The notes under the pieces: generated by a model
What the model was told of the DNA's origin: nothing
What the model saw: the letters and a program-made list of their open reading frames with translations, nothing else
The model's database searches: none
Shown here: piece after piece, positions 23,153 through 31,778 of the stretch
How the letters are laid out: each line of letters begins with the position of its first letter
Numbering within the stretch: position 1 is the first letter of the stretch
Made by a program: the position numbers and the translations under genes
Origin: Galactobacter valiniphilus
Lineage (GTDB): Bacteria > Actinomycetota > Actinomycetes > Actinomycetales > Micrococcaceae
Length of the DNA stretch: 64,000 bases
Direction of reading: 5' to 3'
Assembly: GCF_003575975.1 (NCBI RefSeq)
Contig: NZ_QQXK01000004.1
Span: 62,001 to 126,000 of the forward strand

Positions 23153-23659
23153 ATGGCACACCTCTTGACGAGTTCCCCGCTGGGGACGCTGATCATCGCC
23201 GGCAACGGCGCCGCCGTGACCGGCGTGTGGTTCGAGGACCACCGCTACTTCCCCACCGATACGACGCTCGGAGAGCGCGTGGAGCCGGGACAGGACTCGG
23301 TGCTCGACGCCGCCGCCGAACAGTTGGGCGAGTACCTCGCCGGGGAGCGCGAGGACTTTGATCTCCCGCTGGATCCCGCGGGCACCGGCAAGCAGAAGAA
23401 GGTCTGGGAGATCCTGCGGGCCATCCCGGCCGGCTCCGTCACGACCTACGGCGCGATCGCGCGCGAGCTCGGCAAGCCCAAGGCGGCCCAGGCCGTGGGG
23501 CAGGCGGTGGGGCACAACCCGCTGTCGATGATCGTGCCGTGCCACCGCGTGGTCGGCGCCGACGGCTCCATGACGGGTTACGCGGGCGGCCTGGAGCGCA
23601 AGCGCTTCCTGCTGGACCTGGAGGGCTACGACCCGGTCCTCGAGGACGCGCTCTTCTGA
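23153..23659 (+). CDS. ogt: Methylated-DNA--protein-cysteine methyltransferase
   Basis: Direct-reversal repair enzyme of 168 aa that moves methyl groups from O6-methylguanine to its own cysteine. The active-site motif is IVPCHRVV (Cys130), preceded by the recognition helix TYGAIARELGKPKAAQAVGQAVGHNP and followed by YAGGLERKRFLLDLEG. I choose ATG 23153, which has GGAG 6 bases upstream; the frame opens at a GTG at 23132 without a ribosome site. It follows the Ada-AlkA gene closely, forming an alkylation-repair operon, probably induced by the methylated Ada domain. Confidence 0.93.
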   Translation: MAHLLTSSPLGTLIIAGNGAAVTGVWFEDHRYFPTDTTLGERVEPGQDSVLDAAAEQLGEYLAGEREDFDLPLDPAGTGKQKKVWEILRAIPAGSVTTYGAIARELGKPKAAQAVGQAVGHNPLSMIVPCHRVVGADGSMTGYAGGLERKRFLLDLEGYDPVLEDALF

Positions 23660-23850
23660 GCGCGAGGCGGGCGGCGGCACCCGGCGGGCAGGTCACCCTG
23701 GGGACGCAACGTGGAAGGTCGGACCTCCGAAGCGCGGACAAAACCGGCCTCGCCGTGCCAGGGTAGGCGCCATGATCACGCGACGGGGGGACGCGCGTCC
23801 CCGGCCCGCGGCCGACCGCGGCCCGGGACCGTCGCACGCCCGCGTCCGGT

Positions 23851-25101
23851 GTGGCTGCCGCGCTGGCGCTCGCCACCACGGTGGCGCTGAGCGGCTGCGT
23901 GCAGGGAAGCCCGGGCGACGGGCCCACCACCGACGCACCCGGCCCGGCCCGCCTGGTCCCCACGCCCGACGCCCCGCCCGCCGGTTCCACCCCGCTGCCC
24001 GGATGGACATGGGAAAACGGCGCACCCATCCACGCCGTTCCCACGCGCTTCCCGAACGCCACGGCCCCCCAGGGCCGCCCGGCCAAGCTCCCGAGCGCGG
24101 AGGAATGGAGCGCCTCCTGGGACATCGCCACCTCGGACGGAACGCTCATCGGCCTGGTCCATCGCCACGACGCCGGCGGCCAGTCCAGGCCGCAGCTCTC
24201 GCTCGTGCGCGGAGGCCGCGCCACCCCGGCACTCCCCCGGGACAGCGGCGGCGTCTTCTCCGAGCGCGGCAAGGACAGCGCCCCGAGCTGGACGCCCGTT
24301 CCGGGCACGCTCTCCCCCTCAGTGCAGGGGTTCCTCTTCATGGCGGCAAGCACGGTGTACGGCGACGACGCGGTGACCGGCACGGTGCGCCTGTACCGCG
24401 TGAACCGCGTGGGCGACCCGGCCCGGCTCGTGAGCGAGTGGACGGTTCCGGAGGACGAGCCGCTGGTCATGGGCGGCGTCACCACGGGCCTCTCCGACGG
24501 CGGCCGCCGGATCTACTGGGACCAAAGCACCCTCGGGGCGAACTGGGACACCCAGGTGATGTCCGTGCCGCTGACGGGAGGCCGACCGCAGCTCGAGGCC
24601 GAGCACGCCGCCGCCCCCATGCCCACCGCCCAGGGGCTCTTCGCCCTCTCCCTCACGCCGGGCACGGGCCGCGAGCGTTCGCTCGCCTTCGGCACCGTGG
24701 AAGACAGCGCCGTGGTCCCGGTGCTGCGCTTCACCCGGCCCGTGGACGACGGCGTGCCCCGCAGCATCTCGAGCGACGGCGAGCGCGTGGCGCTGGCCGA
24801 TGTGGACCTCGACACCGACCGCGGTTACCACGGAGCCGCCGTGATCGATCTGCGCTCCGGACGCGCCAACGCGGTCCCGGAACTACGCGCCAACGCCATC
24901 TCCTGGAACGGAGCGGTTTACATCGACGAAGAGGGCCTCATCCGCCGGCTCGGCGCGCGTTCCACCACGCTCGCCGACTTCAGCGGCGAGGACGCCGAAG
25001 GGTGGGGAAAGCTCACCGCAGGCTGGGCCAGCGACGGCGAGATTTCCCTGCTGTGGAGCGCCGAAGGCACGGCGTGGACCGCCCGCGTCCAGATGGAGTG
25101 A
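23851..25101 (+). CDS. Lipoprotein 1 of a four-copy array (start possibly frameshifted)
   Basis: A secreted lipoprotein of about 416 aa with no recognised enzymatic domain. It has a hydrophobic signal and lipobox VALSGC, then a Pro-rich tether, the array's signature GWTWENGAPI, and many short strand-turn segments that could form a beta-propeller. GTG 23851 lacks a positively charged n-region and a ribosome site. ATG 23772 lies upstream but one base out of frame; removing one G from the G6 run at 23785-23790 joins it to this frame and yields an Arg-rich n-region (MITRRGTRVPGPR). The G tract may therefore be phase-variable, or a sequencing error. The stop is 4 bases before the next array member. 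Confidence 0.7.
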   Translation: MAAALALATTVALSGCVQGSPGDGPTTDAPGPARLVPTPDAPPAGSTPLPGWTWENGAPIHAVPTRFPNATAPQGRPAKLPSAEEWSASWDIATSDGTLIGLVHRHDAGGQSRPQLSLVRGGRATPALPRDSGGVFSERGKDSAPSWTPVPGTLSPSVQGFLFMAASTVYGDDAVTGTVRLYRVNRVGDPARLVSEWTVPEDEPLVMGGVTTGLSDGGRRIYWDQSTLGANWDTQVMSVPLTGGRPQLEAEHAAAPMPTAQGLFALSLTPGTGRERSLAFGTVEDSAVVPVLRFTRPVDDGVPRSISSDGERVALADVDLDTDRGYHGAAVIDLRSGRANAVPELRANAISWNGAVYIDEEGLIRRLGARSTTLADFSGEDAEGWGKLTAGWASDGEISLLWSAEGTAWTARVQME

Positions 25102-25105
25102 CCCC

Positions 25106-26627
25106 GTGACATCAGCCCTTCATCCGTCCGCCGCGCGCCGCTGTCTCCTCGCCGCGGCCCTCTCCGCGAGCCTGGCCCTGAGCGCCTGCTCCGGCCCGGG
25201 TCCCGCTGCCTCCTCCGACGCGCACGGTGCCGCGGCGAGCGCCACGGCCGGCGCCGCGTCGTCGTCCACCGGCAAGGAAGACGGCGCGGTCCCGACCGCC
25301 GTGCCCTCCGCCGCGTCGGCGGCGGCCGCCCCCGCGAGCAGGGCCGTGGCGGGGTGGAGCTGGGCAGACGGCACGCCCGTGATGGCCTCCGAGCCGACGC
25401 CGGACGGGGCGGAGCCACTCGAGGGAACCGAGCTCGACCTGCCGCACCCGCGCACCAACACCTGGTCCGTGGCCACGGTGACGTCGGCCGGCCGGGTCAT
25501 CATCGCGACCTCGCCCCGTGACGGCAGCAAGGGCTCCTCGCCGCTCGAGCTGGCCGTGGCGGGTCCGCACCTCGAACCCGTCTCCCCCTTCCCCGCCGGC
25601 GCCGACCCGTACGCCGCGAACCGCTCCTTCTCCGACCTGGACATGGAAACTCTCAAGCCGGGCGTCGCGTGGTTCCCGGTGGACGGCTCGTTCACGACGG
25701 ACGGCGCCGCCTTCGCGTGGGCGGCCCCCGAGCTGCCCGGCGACGGCTACGCGTCCGGGCGCTTGCGGATCATGTACGCCCCCTCGGTGGGGCAGGCGCC
25801 CCGGGTCCTGGCCACCTTCCCCGCACAGCGCTCAGACGGCGACTTCCTGCTGGCCACCGACTCGCTCCGGCTCTCCCCCGCGGGCGCGGGTCAACGCTAC
25901 CGGCGCGACCGAGGCGCGATGGGAGACTGGGCTCTCCCCCGCGGGCGCGGGTCAACGGGTGTACTTCTCGGAGACGCCGTCCCCGGCGGGCGGCGCCAGC
26001 ACCCGCATCCGTTCGGTGGAGGTGGGGACCGGCGGGGGCGCTCCGCGCCTCGAGGCCACCGACGCCGCCCGGCCCTCCCCGACGCGGGACGGCATGCTCG
26101 CGTGGATCGATGAGGACCCGAGCGCGGCAACCGCCACGCCCGCGCTGGCGCGCTTCACGAACGGCAAACGGACCGTCCTGCTGCGCTCGAGCATCAGGTT
26201 CGCGAAGGACACGGCCGGGCTGGAGACCATGGCGGAGCTGCAAGCGAGCCCCGGCGGCGACGTCGTCTACCTCCCGGTGGTGGACGCGAACACCACCTAA
26301 GGACCGAAGCTCACGGGAGGCGCCGTGCTGCGCCTCGACGCCCGCACCGCCGTCTCAGCGGGGCTTCCAGCCAGCGAGTTCGACTCCTTGGCCGCGGTTC
26401 TCTGCGGGGAGTCGTTGCTCGTGGACGACGGGCTGGAGGATGGCATCCCGCTGCAGCGCATTTCGGCCGACGGAACCTCCACCGCGCTGCGCTCCCCCGT
26501 CCGCGCGGCGGCGCTCTACTCTGTCCCGGTCTGCTCCCCCGACGGCGACACCGTGGTCTACTCGCTGCCCTACAGCCTCGACCACCCCTTGGCTCACTTC
26601 GTGGTGGCGCGCTACCCGCGCTCCTAG
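25106..26627 (+). pseudogene. Lipoprotein 2 of the array, disrupted by a 61-bp insertion and a stop codon
   Basis: A paralogue with lipobox LALSAC (Cys28), a Ser/Ala-rich tether and GWSWADGTPV. The frame from 25106 is lost after LRLSPAGAGQR, where a 28-base word occurs twice (25869-25896 and 25930-25957) with 33 unrelated bases between. Deleting 61 bases restores SLRLSPAGAGQRVYFSE and the frame continues to 26300. A TAA at 26298-26300 then interrupts the frame, but similar coding sequence continues in phase (VLRLDARTAV to FVVARYPRS) to a stop at 26627. Two independent lesions make a functional product unlikely, although a truncated lipoprotein of up to 335 aa could still be made. Confidence 0.8.
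25869..25957. repeat. 28-bp direct repeat flanking a 33-bp insert inside the pseudogene
   Basis: The word beginning GGCTCTCCCCCGCGGG and ending GGTCAACG occurs at 25869-25896 and 25930-25957. The extra 61 bases cause a +1 frameshift. Either recombination between the repeats could revert it, or the spacer was brought in by template switching. Confidence 0.9.
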
Positions 26628-26729
26628 TCGCACTCCCCGCGCGGAGGCGGCGCCTACGCCGTGTCACGCTCCCGCAACGAAGCAATGACAAACTCCCCGT
26701 GACTCGTCAAACACTGTCAGGGTGGAGAC

Positions 26730-28079
26730 ATGAAACTCACACGAATGACCGCGCGGCGCGGGGGGCTCGCCGCCGCAGTGTTCCTGCCCGCAGCGCTCGC
26801 GCTCAGCGCCTGCGGACCCGTTTCTCCCCACGACATCGTCTCGCCCACGCCGCAGGGCTCGCAGCTGACCAAGCCGCACGCCGCCGAACCCTCGGCCGCT
26901 GCGGCCCCCGCCTCGTCGGTCCCGGCACCGGCCTCCTCCTCCGCATCGACCTCCGCTGCCCCCGCTCCTGCTCCCACCGTGGCGCCGAAGGACGGTGCGG
27001 TCCAGACGGCCAAGGGCCTCGCGTGGGCCGACGGCAGCCCCGTCCAGGCCACCACCCGGGCCCTGCCGGCGGGCAGCGGCAGCGGCTCGCTCCTGCATTC
27101 GACCGTGCACGAGCTCGAGACAGACACGAGCGAGGAGCTCACGCCGAAGGCCATCACGAAGGACGGCGTGGCCCTGGGCGCGGACGGCAAGGGCCTGTGG
27201 GTGCTGGGCACCAAGCGCGAGACGGCCGCCGTGAGCGACTATCCCGAGAAGGGCACCACGCCGGACGTTCCAGTGGCCGACGGCGCGGGGTTCGCCTGGG
27301 TGGATGAGGCCACGCAGGGCGGGAAGAAGGTCGACCGGGTGCTGCGCGCCGCCGGCCCGGGCGCCAAGGCGCAGGTGCTCGCCACCTTGCCGAGCGTGAA
27401 GAGCGAGGACGGCTACGGCTGGTCCGTGGTGAGCGCCTTCACCGACGGCTCCGGCACCCGGCAGCTGCTGGTGGCCTCACCCCAACGCACCGGCAGCGTC
27501 GGCGCCGGCACCTCGGAGTACGACTACTACACCGTCCCCAGCGCCGGCGGTCAGCTGACCCTGGTGGGCAAGGATCTCTCCGCGGCGTGGGGCACGCCCA
27601 AGGGCTTCTTCGCCAAGCGCTACGCGTGCGACGGCCTCGAGGAGTTTGGCGCCCTGACGGAGCAAGGCTTCCGGACCATCATGCGCTCCACCGACCCCGA
27701 CGTGGGCGGCCTGCCGGACAGCACCGACGCAACGAGCGCCGTGCTGCTGTACACCTCGATTCCGGGCGATACGGCGGACACCGGCAGCGTCGCCATGGTG
27801 CTCGACCTCGATTCGCACGAGGGAACGGCGCTTGATGTGAGGCTGCAGCGCGGCGACGAGAATGCCTGGTACGCCGACGCGGCCAACGGCGAACTCATCG
27901 TGGCCACGCAGCGCACCATCTACGTCGCCACACCCCAGGGCGTCACGCCCATGGCGGCGGTCAGCAAGGACGTCGCGCCCGGTGTGGCCATGAGCGTCTG
28001 GCGCGAGGGCGAGCTGCTGGGCTTCACCAATCTGGACATCACCCGCGGCTGGTCAGGCGTGTACCGGCTCGCGAAGTAG
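26730..28079 (+). CDS. Lipoprotein 3 of the array (intact)
   Basis: The intact 449-aa member. Signal MKLTRMTARRGGLAAAVF, lipobox ALSAC with Cys28, then ACGPVSPHDIVSPTPQGS, almost the same as array member 4, a long Ala/Ser/Pro tether, and GLAWADGSPV. The rest has repeated short beta segments (FAWVDEA, QVLATLPSVKSEDGYGWSVV, LLVASPQ, YTVPSAGGQLTLVG) consistent with a beta-propeller sensor or binding domain; this is inference. GGTGGAGAC precedes ATG 26730. It is convergent with a two-helix membrane protein gene. Confidence 0.75.
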   Translation: MKLTRMTARRGGLAAAVFLPAALALSACGPVSPHDIVSPTPQGSQLTKPHAAEPSAAAAPASSVPAPASSSASTSAAPAPAPTVAPKDGAVQTAKGLAWADGSPVQATTRALPAGSGSGSLLHSTVHELETDTSEELTPKAITKDGVALGADGKGLWVLGTKRETAAVSDYPEKGTTPDVPVADGAGFAWVDEATQGGKKVDRVLRAAGPGAKAQVLATLPSVKSEDGYGWSVVSAFTDGSGTRQLLVASPQRTGSVGAGTSEYDYYTVPSAGGQLTLVGKDLSAAWGTPKGFFAKRYACDGLEEFGALTEQGFRTIMRSTDPDVGGLPDSTDATSAVLLYTSIPGDTADTGSVAMVLDLDSHEGTALDVRLQRGDENAWYADAANGELIVATQRTIYVATPQGVTPMAAVSKDVAPGVAMSVWREGELLGFTNLDITRGWSGVYRLAK

Positions 28080-28106
28080 CGCCCAGCCCGGCATCACCGA
28101 GCCGGT

Positions 28107-28724
28107 TCAGAAGGAGGAGGGCCGCCCGCCGCCGCGGGCGACCCTCCGTGCGCGGAGGGTCTGCGCCGCCATGATCGGCAGCAACAAGACCGCCAGGAGC
28201 GGCGCCACCACGGCGGAGAAGGCGAAGACGCTGGAGAGCCGGAAGTCGGCCGAGCCGCCCCGCCCCAGGCCCAGCCAACCGGGCGCCGAGGGATCCTTGG
28301 CGAGGAGCACGTCCGCCTCGTAGGCGCCGATGCTGTCCGCGCAACTGACGACGTAGTCCCCGGCCCGGCCGGCGGTGAAGCCGGCATAGCTCTCGAAGCC
28401 GTGCCGCGGGGTGACCCACCAGAGGGTGTCGTTCCAGTTCAGCTCGCGCACGCGATGCACGGAGGGCGTTTCACCCTCTCCGGAGCGCACCGAGCAGTCG
28501 AGCGTGCCCAGGATCGCGGCGCGGCCGGAGGCCCAGATCCCCACTCGTTGCCCGTCCGCGAGCCGCAGGCTCACGCTCGTGCCGCTCGGCACCGGCGCCG
28601 CGTCCGCGACGGAGGCGCGGATCGGGAGCACCCAGAACAGCCAGAGCCCCAGGCCCAGCGCCGCGCTGAGCGCGCACGCCATCCAGCCGAGCCAGCGGCG
28701 ATCGCGGGAGGGGATGGGTCTCAC
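28107..28724 (-). CDS. Hypothetical membrane protein with two transmembrane helices
   Basis: No family recognised. Starting at GTG 28724 (AAGGTGG 8 bases upstream) it is 205 aa: a short basic N-terminus (VRPIPSRDRRW), a first membrane helix (MACALSAALGLGLWLFWVLPI), an extracytoplasmic domain of about 115 residues with beta-rich segments (GTSVSLRLADGQRVGIWASG, AGDYVVSCADSIG), then a second helix (SSVFAFSAVVAPLLAVLLLPIMAAQ) and an Arg-rich tail. It lies inside the lipoprotein array on the other strand. Association with those lipoproteins is possible but unsupported. Confidence 0.6.
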   Translation of the reverse strand: MRPIPSRDRRWLGWMACALSAALGLGLWLFWVLPIRASVADAAPVPSGTSVSLRLADGQRVGIWASGRAAILGTLDCSVRSGEGETPSVHRVRELNWNDTLWWVTPRHGFESYAGFTAGRAGDYVVSCADSIGAYEADVLLAKDPSAPGWLGLGRGGSADFRLSSVFAFSAVVAPLLAVLLLPIMAAQTLRARRVARGGGRPSSF

Positions 28725-28755
28725 GGGCACCACCTTAAGCGGGCACCCACCCGCC

Positions 28756-28790
28756 CGACGTCGCCCGCTTGCCGCGAGCGGGCGACGTCG
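28756..28790. repeat. Long hairpin between divergent genes
   Basis: A 14-bp perfect stem (CGACGTCGCCCGCT / AGCGGGCGACGTCG) with a 7-base loop. It shares its outer word and design with the hairpin at 63172-63210. It lies between divergent starts, so a simple terminator role is not obvious. Confidence 0.65.
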
Positions 28791-28904
28791 AGCGGGGGCG
28801 TGATTGGGCGCCGCCGGGGCCACGGATCACGGCCCGAACACAATGTGGTTTCCGAACGGTCTCACCGCTCGCGGCGAGCATCCGCGGATGCCAGGCTGGC
28901 GATC

Positions 28905-29438
28905 ATGAACTCCCAATCTGTCTCCCGACGCGCCCGCGCGGCGCTCGCCCTCACGGTCGTTCTTCCCGCCGCCCTGGCCCTGAGCGCCTGCAACCCCGTC
29001 TCCCCCGACAAGATCGCCTCGCCCACGCCCTCCGGCTCCCACCTGGCCGCCGCGCACGAGGCCACGGCCCCCGCGTCGGCATCAGAGTCCGCATCGCCCG
29101 AGGCGTCGGCCTCGGAGACAGCGCAGCCGACGCTGGATGGGTGGACCTGGGCAGACGGGTCCCCAGTCGCGCCTGCTGAGGGCGCCGTGCGGACCGCTCC
29201 CGAACCGGACACGAGCATGCTGGGGGAGAGCAAGGACGACTGGGGGCTCTGGGCCAACGCCGTGTTCACCAGCACCGGGCAACCGCTGGACCTCTACACG
29301 ACCGGGGGCATGGCCAAGCTCGTTTCAACGACGGGCCTCGTGACGGTCATCGACGGCAAGATCGCCTCCCCGTTTGCCTCCGGACACGACCCCTTCGAGG
29401 GCAATGCCAAGGCCCTAGGGCGTGACGGAGTCGACTGA
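28905..29438 (+). pseudogene. Lipoprotein 4 of the array, truncated
   Basis: A 177-aa frame with signal RARAALALTVVLPAALALSAC (Cys29), NPVSPDKIASPTPSGS, a Ser/Ala tether and GWTWADGSPV, clearly related to member 3. It ends at IASPFASGHDPFEGNAKALGRDGVD, matching member 2 around PFPAGADPYAANRSFSD, where the paralogues continue for another 200 or more residues. No continuation is seen downstream before the pta promoter region. It is best read as a 3'-deleted copy that may still yield a short lipoprotein. CCAGGCT 7 bases before the ATG could be a leaderless -10 box. Confidence 0.7.
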
Positions 29439-29642
29439 CACGCCCGACGGCGCGTGGCTAGGCTGGGCGCGGATCGCGCGGCGGCGGTGCCCGGGCTTGG
29501 CCCGCGTCGGGGCGCCCCAGGCGCCCGGCACCCGCGGCGACGTGACCCACGGCACGGAACCGACGCGTCGTCGTGCACAATGGAAGCACCATTGATGTTA
29601 CCTAAAGCACGCAACGCCCTCCCGAAGGAGCCCCTGAAGAGC

Positions 29643-31775
29643 ATGACCCGCGGCCTCTATGTCAGCGCCACCAGCGCCGGCTCAGGAAAGTCCCTCATCG
29701 TCCTCGGCCTCGGCGACCTCCTGCACCGCCGCGCCGACACGGTGGGCTTCTTCCGCCCCATCACCGAGGCGAGCGATCCCGCCGCGGACCCGAGCGTGCG
29801 CCTCATGACCTCGCTCTTCGAGCTGCCCGCCGAGCGTATCGGCGTGGGCCTCACGCGCGGCGAGGCCCGCAAGCTCATCGCCGCGGGCCAGGTCGAGGAG
29901 CTCTACTCCCGCGCGCTGGACGCCTACTCCCGCGTGGCCGAGCACGCCGACGTGGTCATCGTGGAGGGCACCGACCTCTCCGGTCACGACTTCACGAGCG
30001 AGTTCGACCTCAACGCGCGCCTCGCCAACCACCTGGGCTGCCACGTGGTGGGCGTCGTGAACGGCGCGGGCAAGGACGTGGCCCAGGCCGCGGAGGCCGT
30101 CGACGTGGCCCGCGATTCCTTCTACGCCGAGCACGTCTCGCTGCTCTCCATGATCGTGAACCGCGCCGAGCCGGCCCTCGCCGATCAGCTCCGCGCCGCC
30201 GTGCGCCCGGGCCTGAACGAGCGCAAGGTCTACGTGGTCCCCGAACTGCCCGACGTCGTGGCCCCCACCGTGGGCGAGGTCGCCTCCGCGCTGGGCGCGC
30301 GGCTCATCGCCGGCGCCCCGGCCGAGGACCGCGACATCAAGCACATCATCGTGGCGGCCATGAACGTGGGCTACCTGCTGGAGCGCTACGAGCAGGACGA
30401 CACCTTCCTCGTCACCCCGGCCGACCGCACCGATGTGCTCACGGCCGCCATCGCCGCCGCCCGCACCCCGGGCTTCCCCTCCACGGCAGGCGTACTCGTC
30501 ACGGGCCGCCGCCCCGTGGAGGACTCCGTGCTGCCGCTCCTGGCCGAGGCCCCCTTCCCCGTCTACGTCACGGAGCAGGGCACCTTCGAGGCCACGACCG
30601 CCGTGGCCGGTGTGCGCGGCGAGCTCACCGCCAACGTCCCCCGTAAGACTGCCGCCGCCCTGGGCGCCTGGTACCAGGCCGTGGACGAGGACGAGCTCCT
30701 CGCCCGCCTGCAACTGCCAGCCCCCGAGCTCATGACGCCCGTGCGCTTCCTCCACCAGCTCGTGGAGACCGCCCGCGCCGAGCGCAAGACAGTGGTGCTC
30801 CCGGAGGGCGAGGACGTGCGCGTGCTGCGCGCGGCCGAAATCATCGCGCGCCGCGACATCTGCGATCTGGTGGTCCTGGGCGGGCCCGACGTCGCCGATC
30901 TCGCCAAGGAGCAGGGCATCGACCTCTCCGGCGTCACGCTCGTTGATCCCGCGCGCGATCCGCGCACCGAGGAGTTTGCCGCCGAGTACGCCCGCCTGCG
31001 CGCCCACAAGGGGATCACCCTGGAGCAGGCCCGCGAGCGCATGGTCTCCCGCTCCTACTGGGGCACCATGATGGTCCACCTGGGCCTCGCCGACGGCATG
31101 GTCTCCGGCGCCGCGCACACCACCGCCGACACCATCCGCCCCTCGCTCGAGTTCATCAAGACGCGCCCCGGCGTGAAGATCGTCTCCAGCGTCTTCCTCA
31201 TGTGCCTGCCCGAGCGCGTGCTCGTCTACGGCGACTGCGCCGTGAACCCGAACCCCAACGCCGAGCAGCTCGCGGACATCGCCCTGGCCTCCGCCGCGAC
31301 GGCCCGCCAGTTCGGGGTGGACCCCAAGGTCGCCATGCTCTCCTACTCCACCGGCACCTCCGGGGCCGGCGAGGACGTGGACCGCGTGCGCGAGGCCACC
31401 GAGCTCGTGGAGGCGTCCGGCCCCGACTTCCCCGTGGAGGGCCCCATTCAGTACGACGCCGCGGTGGACGCCTCCATCGCCGCCTCCAAGCTGCCCGGCT
31501 CCGACGTGGCGGGCCAGGCGACCGTGTTTGTCTTCCCCGACCTGAACACGGGCAACAACACCTACAAGGCCGTGCAGCAGTCCGCCGGCGCCGTCGCCGT
31601 GGGCCCCGTGCTCCAGGGCCTGAACCGCGCCGTCAACGACCTCTCCCGCGGCTGCACCGTCCAGGACATCGTCAACACCGTGGCCATCACCGCGATCCAG
31701 GCGCAGTCCCTCACCCCGGCGGGTTCGCCGGCCGCCTCGCCGGCCGCCGCCTCGACCACCAGCAAGGAGGCCTGA
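29643..31775 (+). CDS. pta: Phosphate acetyltransferase (long form)
   Basis: Converts acetyl-CoA and phosphate to acetyl phosphate. 710 aa, the long form: an N-terminal BioD/DRTGG-type regulatory region (RGLYVSATSAGSGKS, then TAGVLVTGRRPVEDSV) and a C-terminal catalytic domain from about residue 375 (PVRFLHQLVETARAERKTVVLPEGEDVRVLRAA; SRSYWGTMMVHLGLADGMVSGA; MLSYSTGTSGAGEDVDRVREA; FPDLNTGNNTYKAVQ). I use ATG 29643, which begins the conserved MTRGLYVSA; ATGs at 29580 and 29595 are in frame. It ends 3 bases before ackA, making a Pta-AckA operon. Confidence 0.95.
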   Translation: MTRGLYVSATSAGSGKSLIVLGLGDLLHRRADTVGFFRPITEASDPAADPSVRLMTSLFELPAERIGVGLTRGEARKLIAAGQVEELYSRALDAYSRVAEHADVVIVEGTDLSGHDFTSEFDLNARLANHLGCHVVGVVNGAGKDVAQAAEAVDVARDSFYAEHVSLLSMIVNRAEPALADQLRAAVRPGLNERKVYVVPELPDVVAPTVGEVASALGARLIAGAPAEDRDIKHIIVAAMNVGYLLERYEQDDTFLVTPADRTDVLTAAIAAARTPGFPSTAGVLVTGRRPVEDSVLPLLAEAPFPVYVTEQGTFEATTAVAGVRGELTANVPRKTAAALGAWYQAVDEDELLARLQLPAPELMTPVRFLHQLVETARAERKTVVLPEGEDVRVLRAAEIIARRDICDLVVLGGPDVADLAKEQGIDLSGVTLVDPARDPRTEEFAAEYARLRAHKGITLEQARERMVSRSYWGTMMVHLGLADGMVSGAAHTTADTIRPSLEFIKTRPGVKIVSSVFLMCLPERVLVYGDCAVNPNPNAEQLADIALASAATARQFGVDPKVAMLSYSTGTSGAGEDVDRVREATELVEASGPDFPVEGPIQYDAAVDASIAASKLPGSDVAGQATVFVFPDLNTGNNTYKAVQQSAGAVAVGPVLQGLNRAVNDLSRGCTVQDIVNTVAITAIQAQSLTPAGSPAASPAAASTTSKEA

Positions 31776-31778
31776 GCC

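Noticed and set aside
28878-28891. Palindrome GCATCCGCGGATGC upstream of lipoprotein 4
   Set aside because: Short GC-rich palindromes of this length are expected by chance here, and no second copy was seen.
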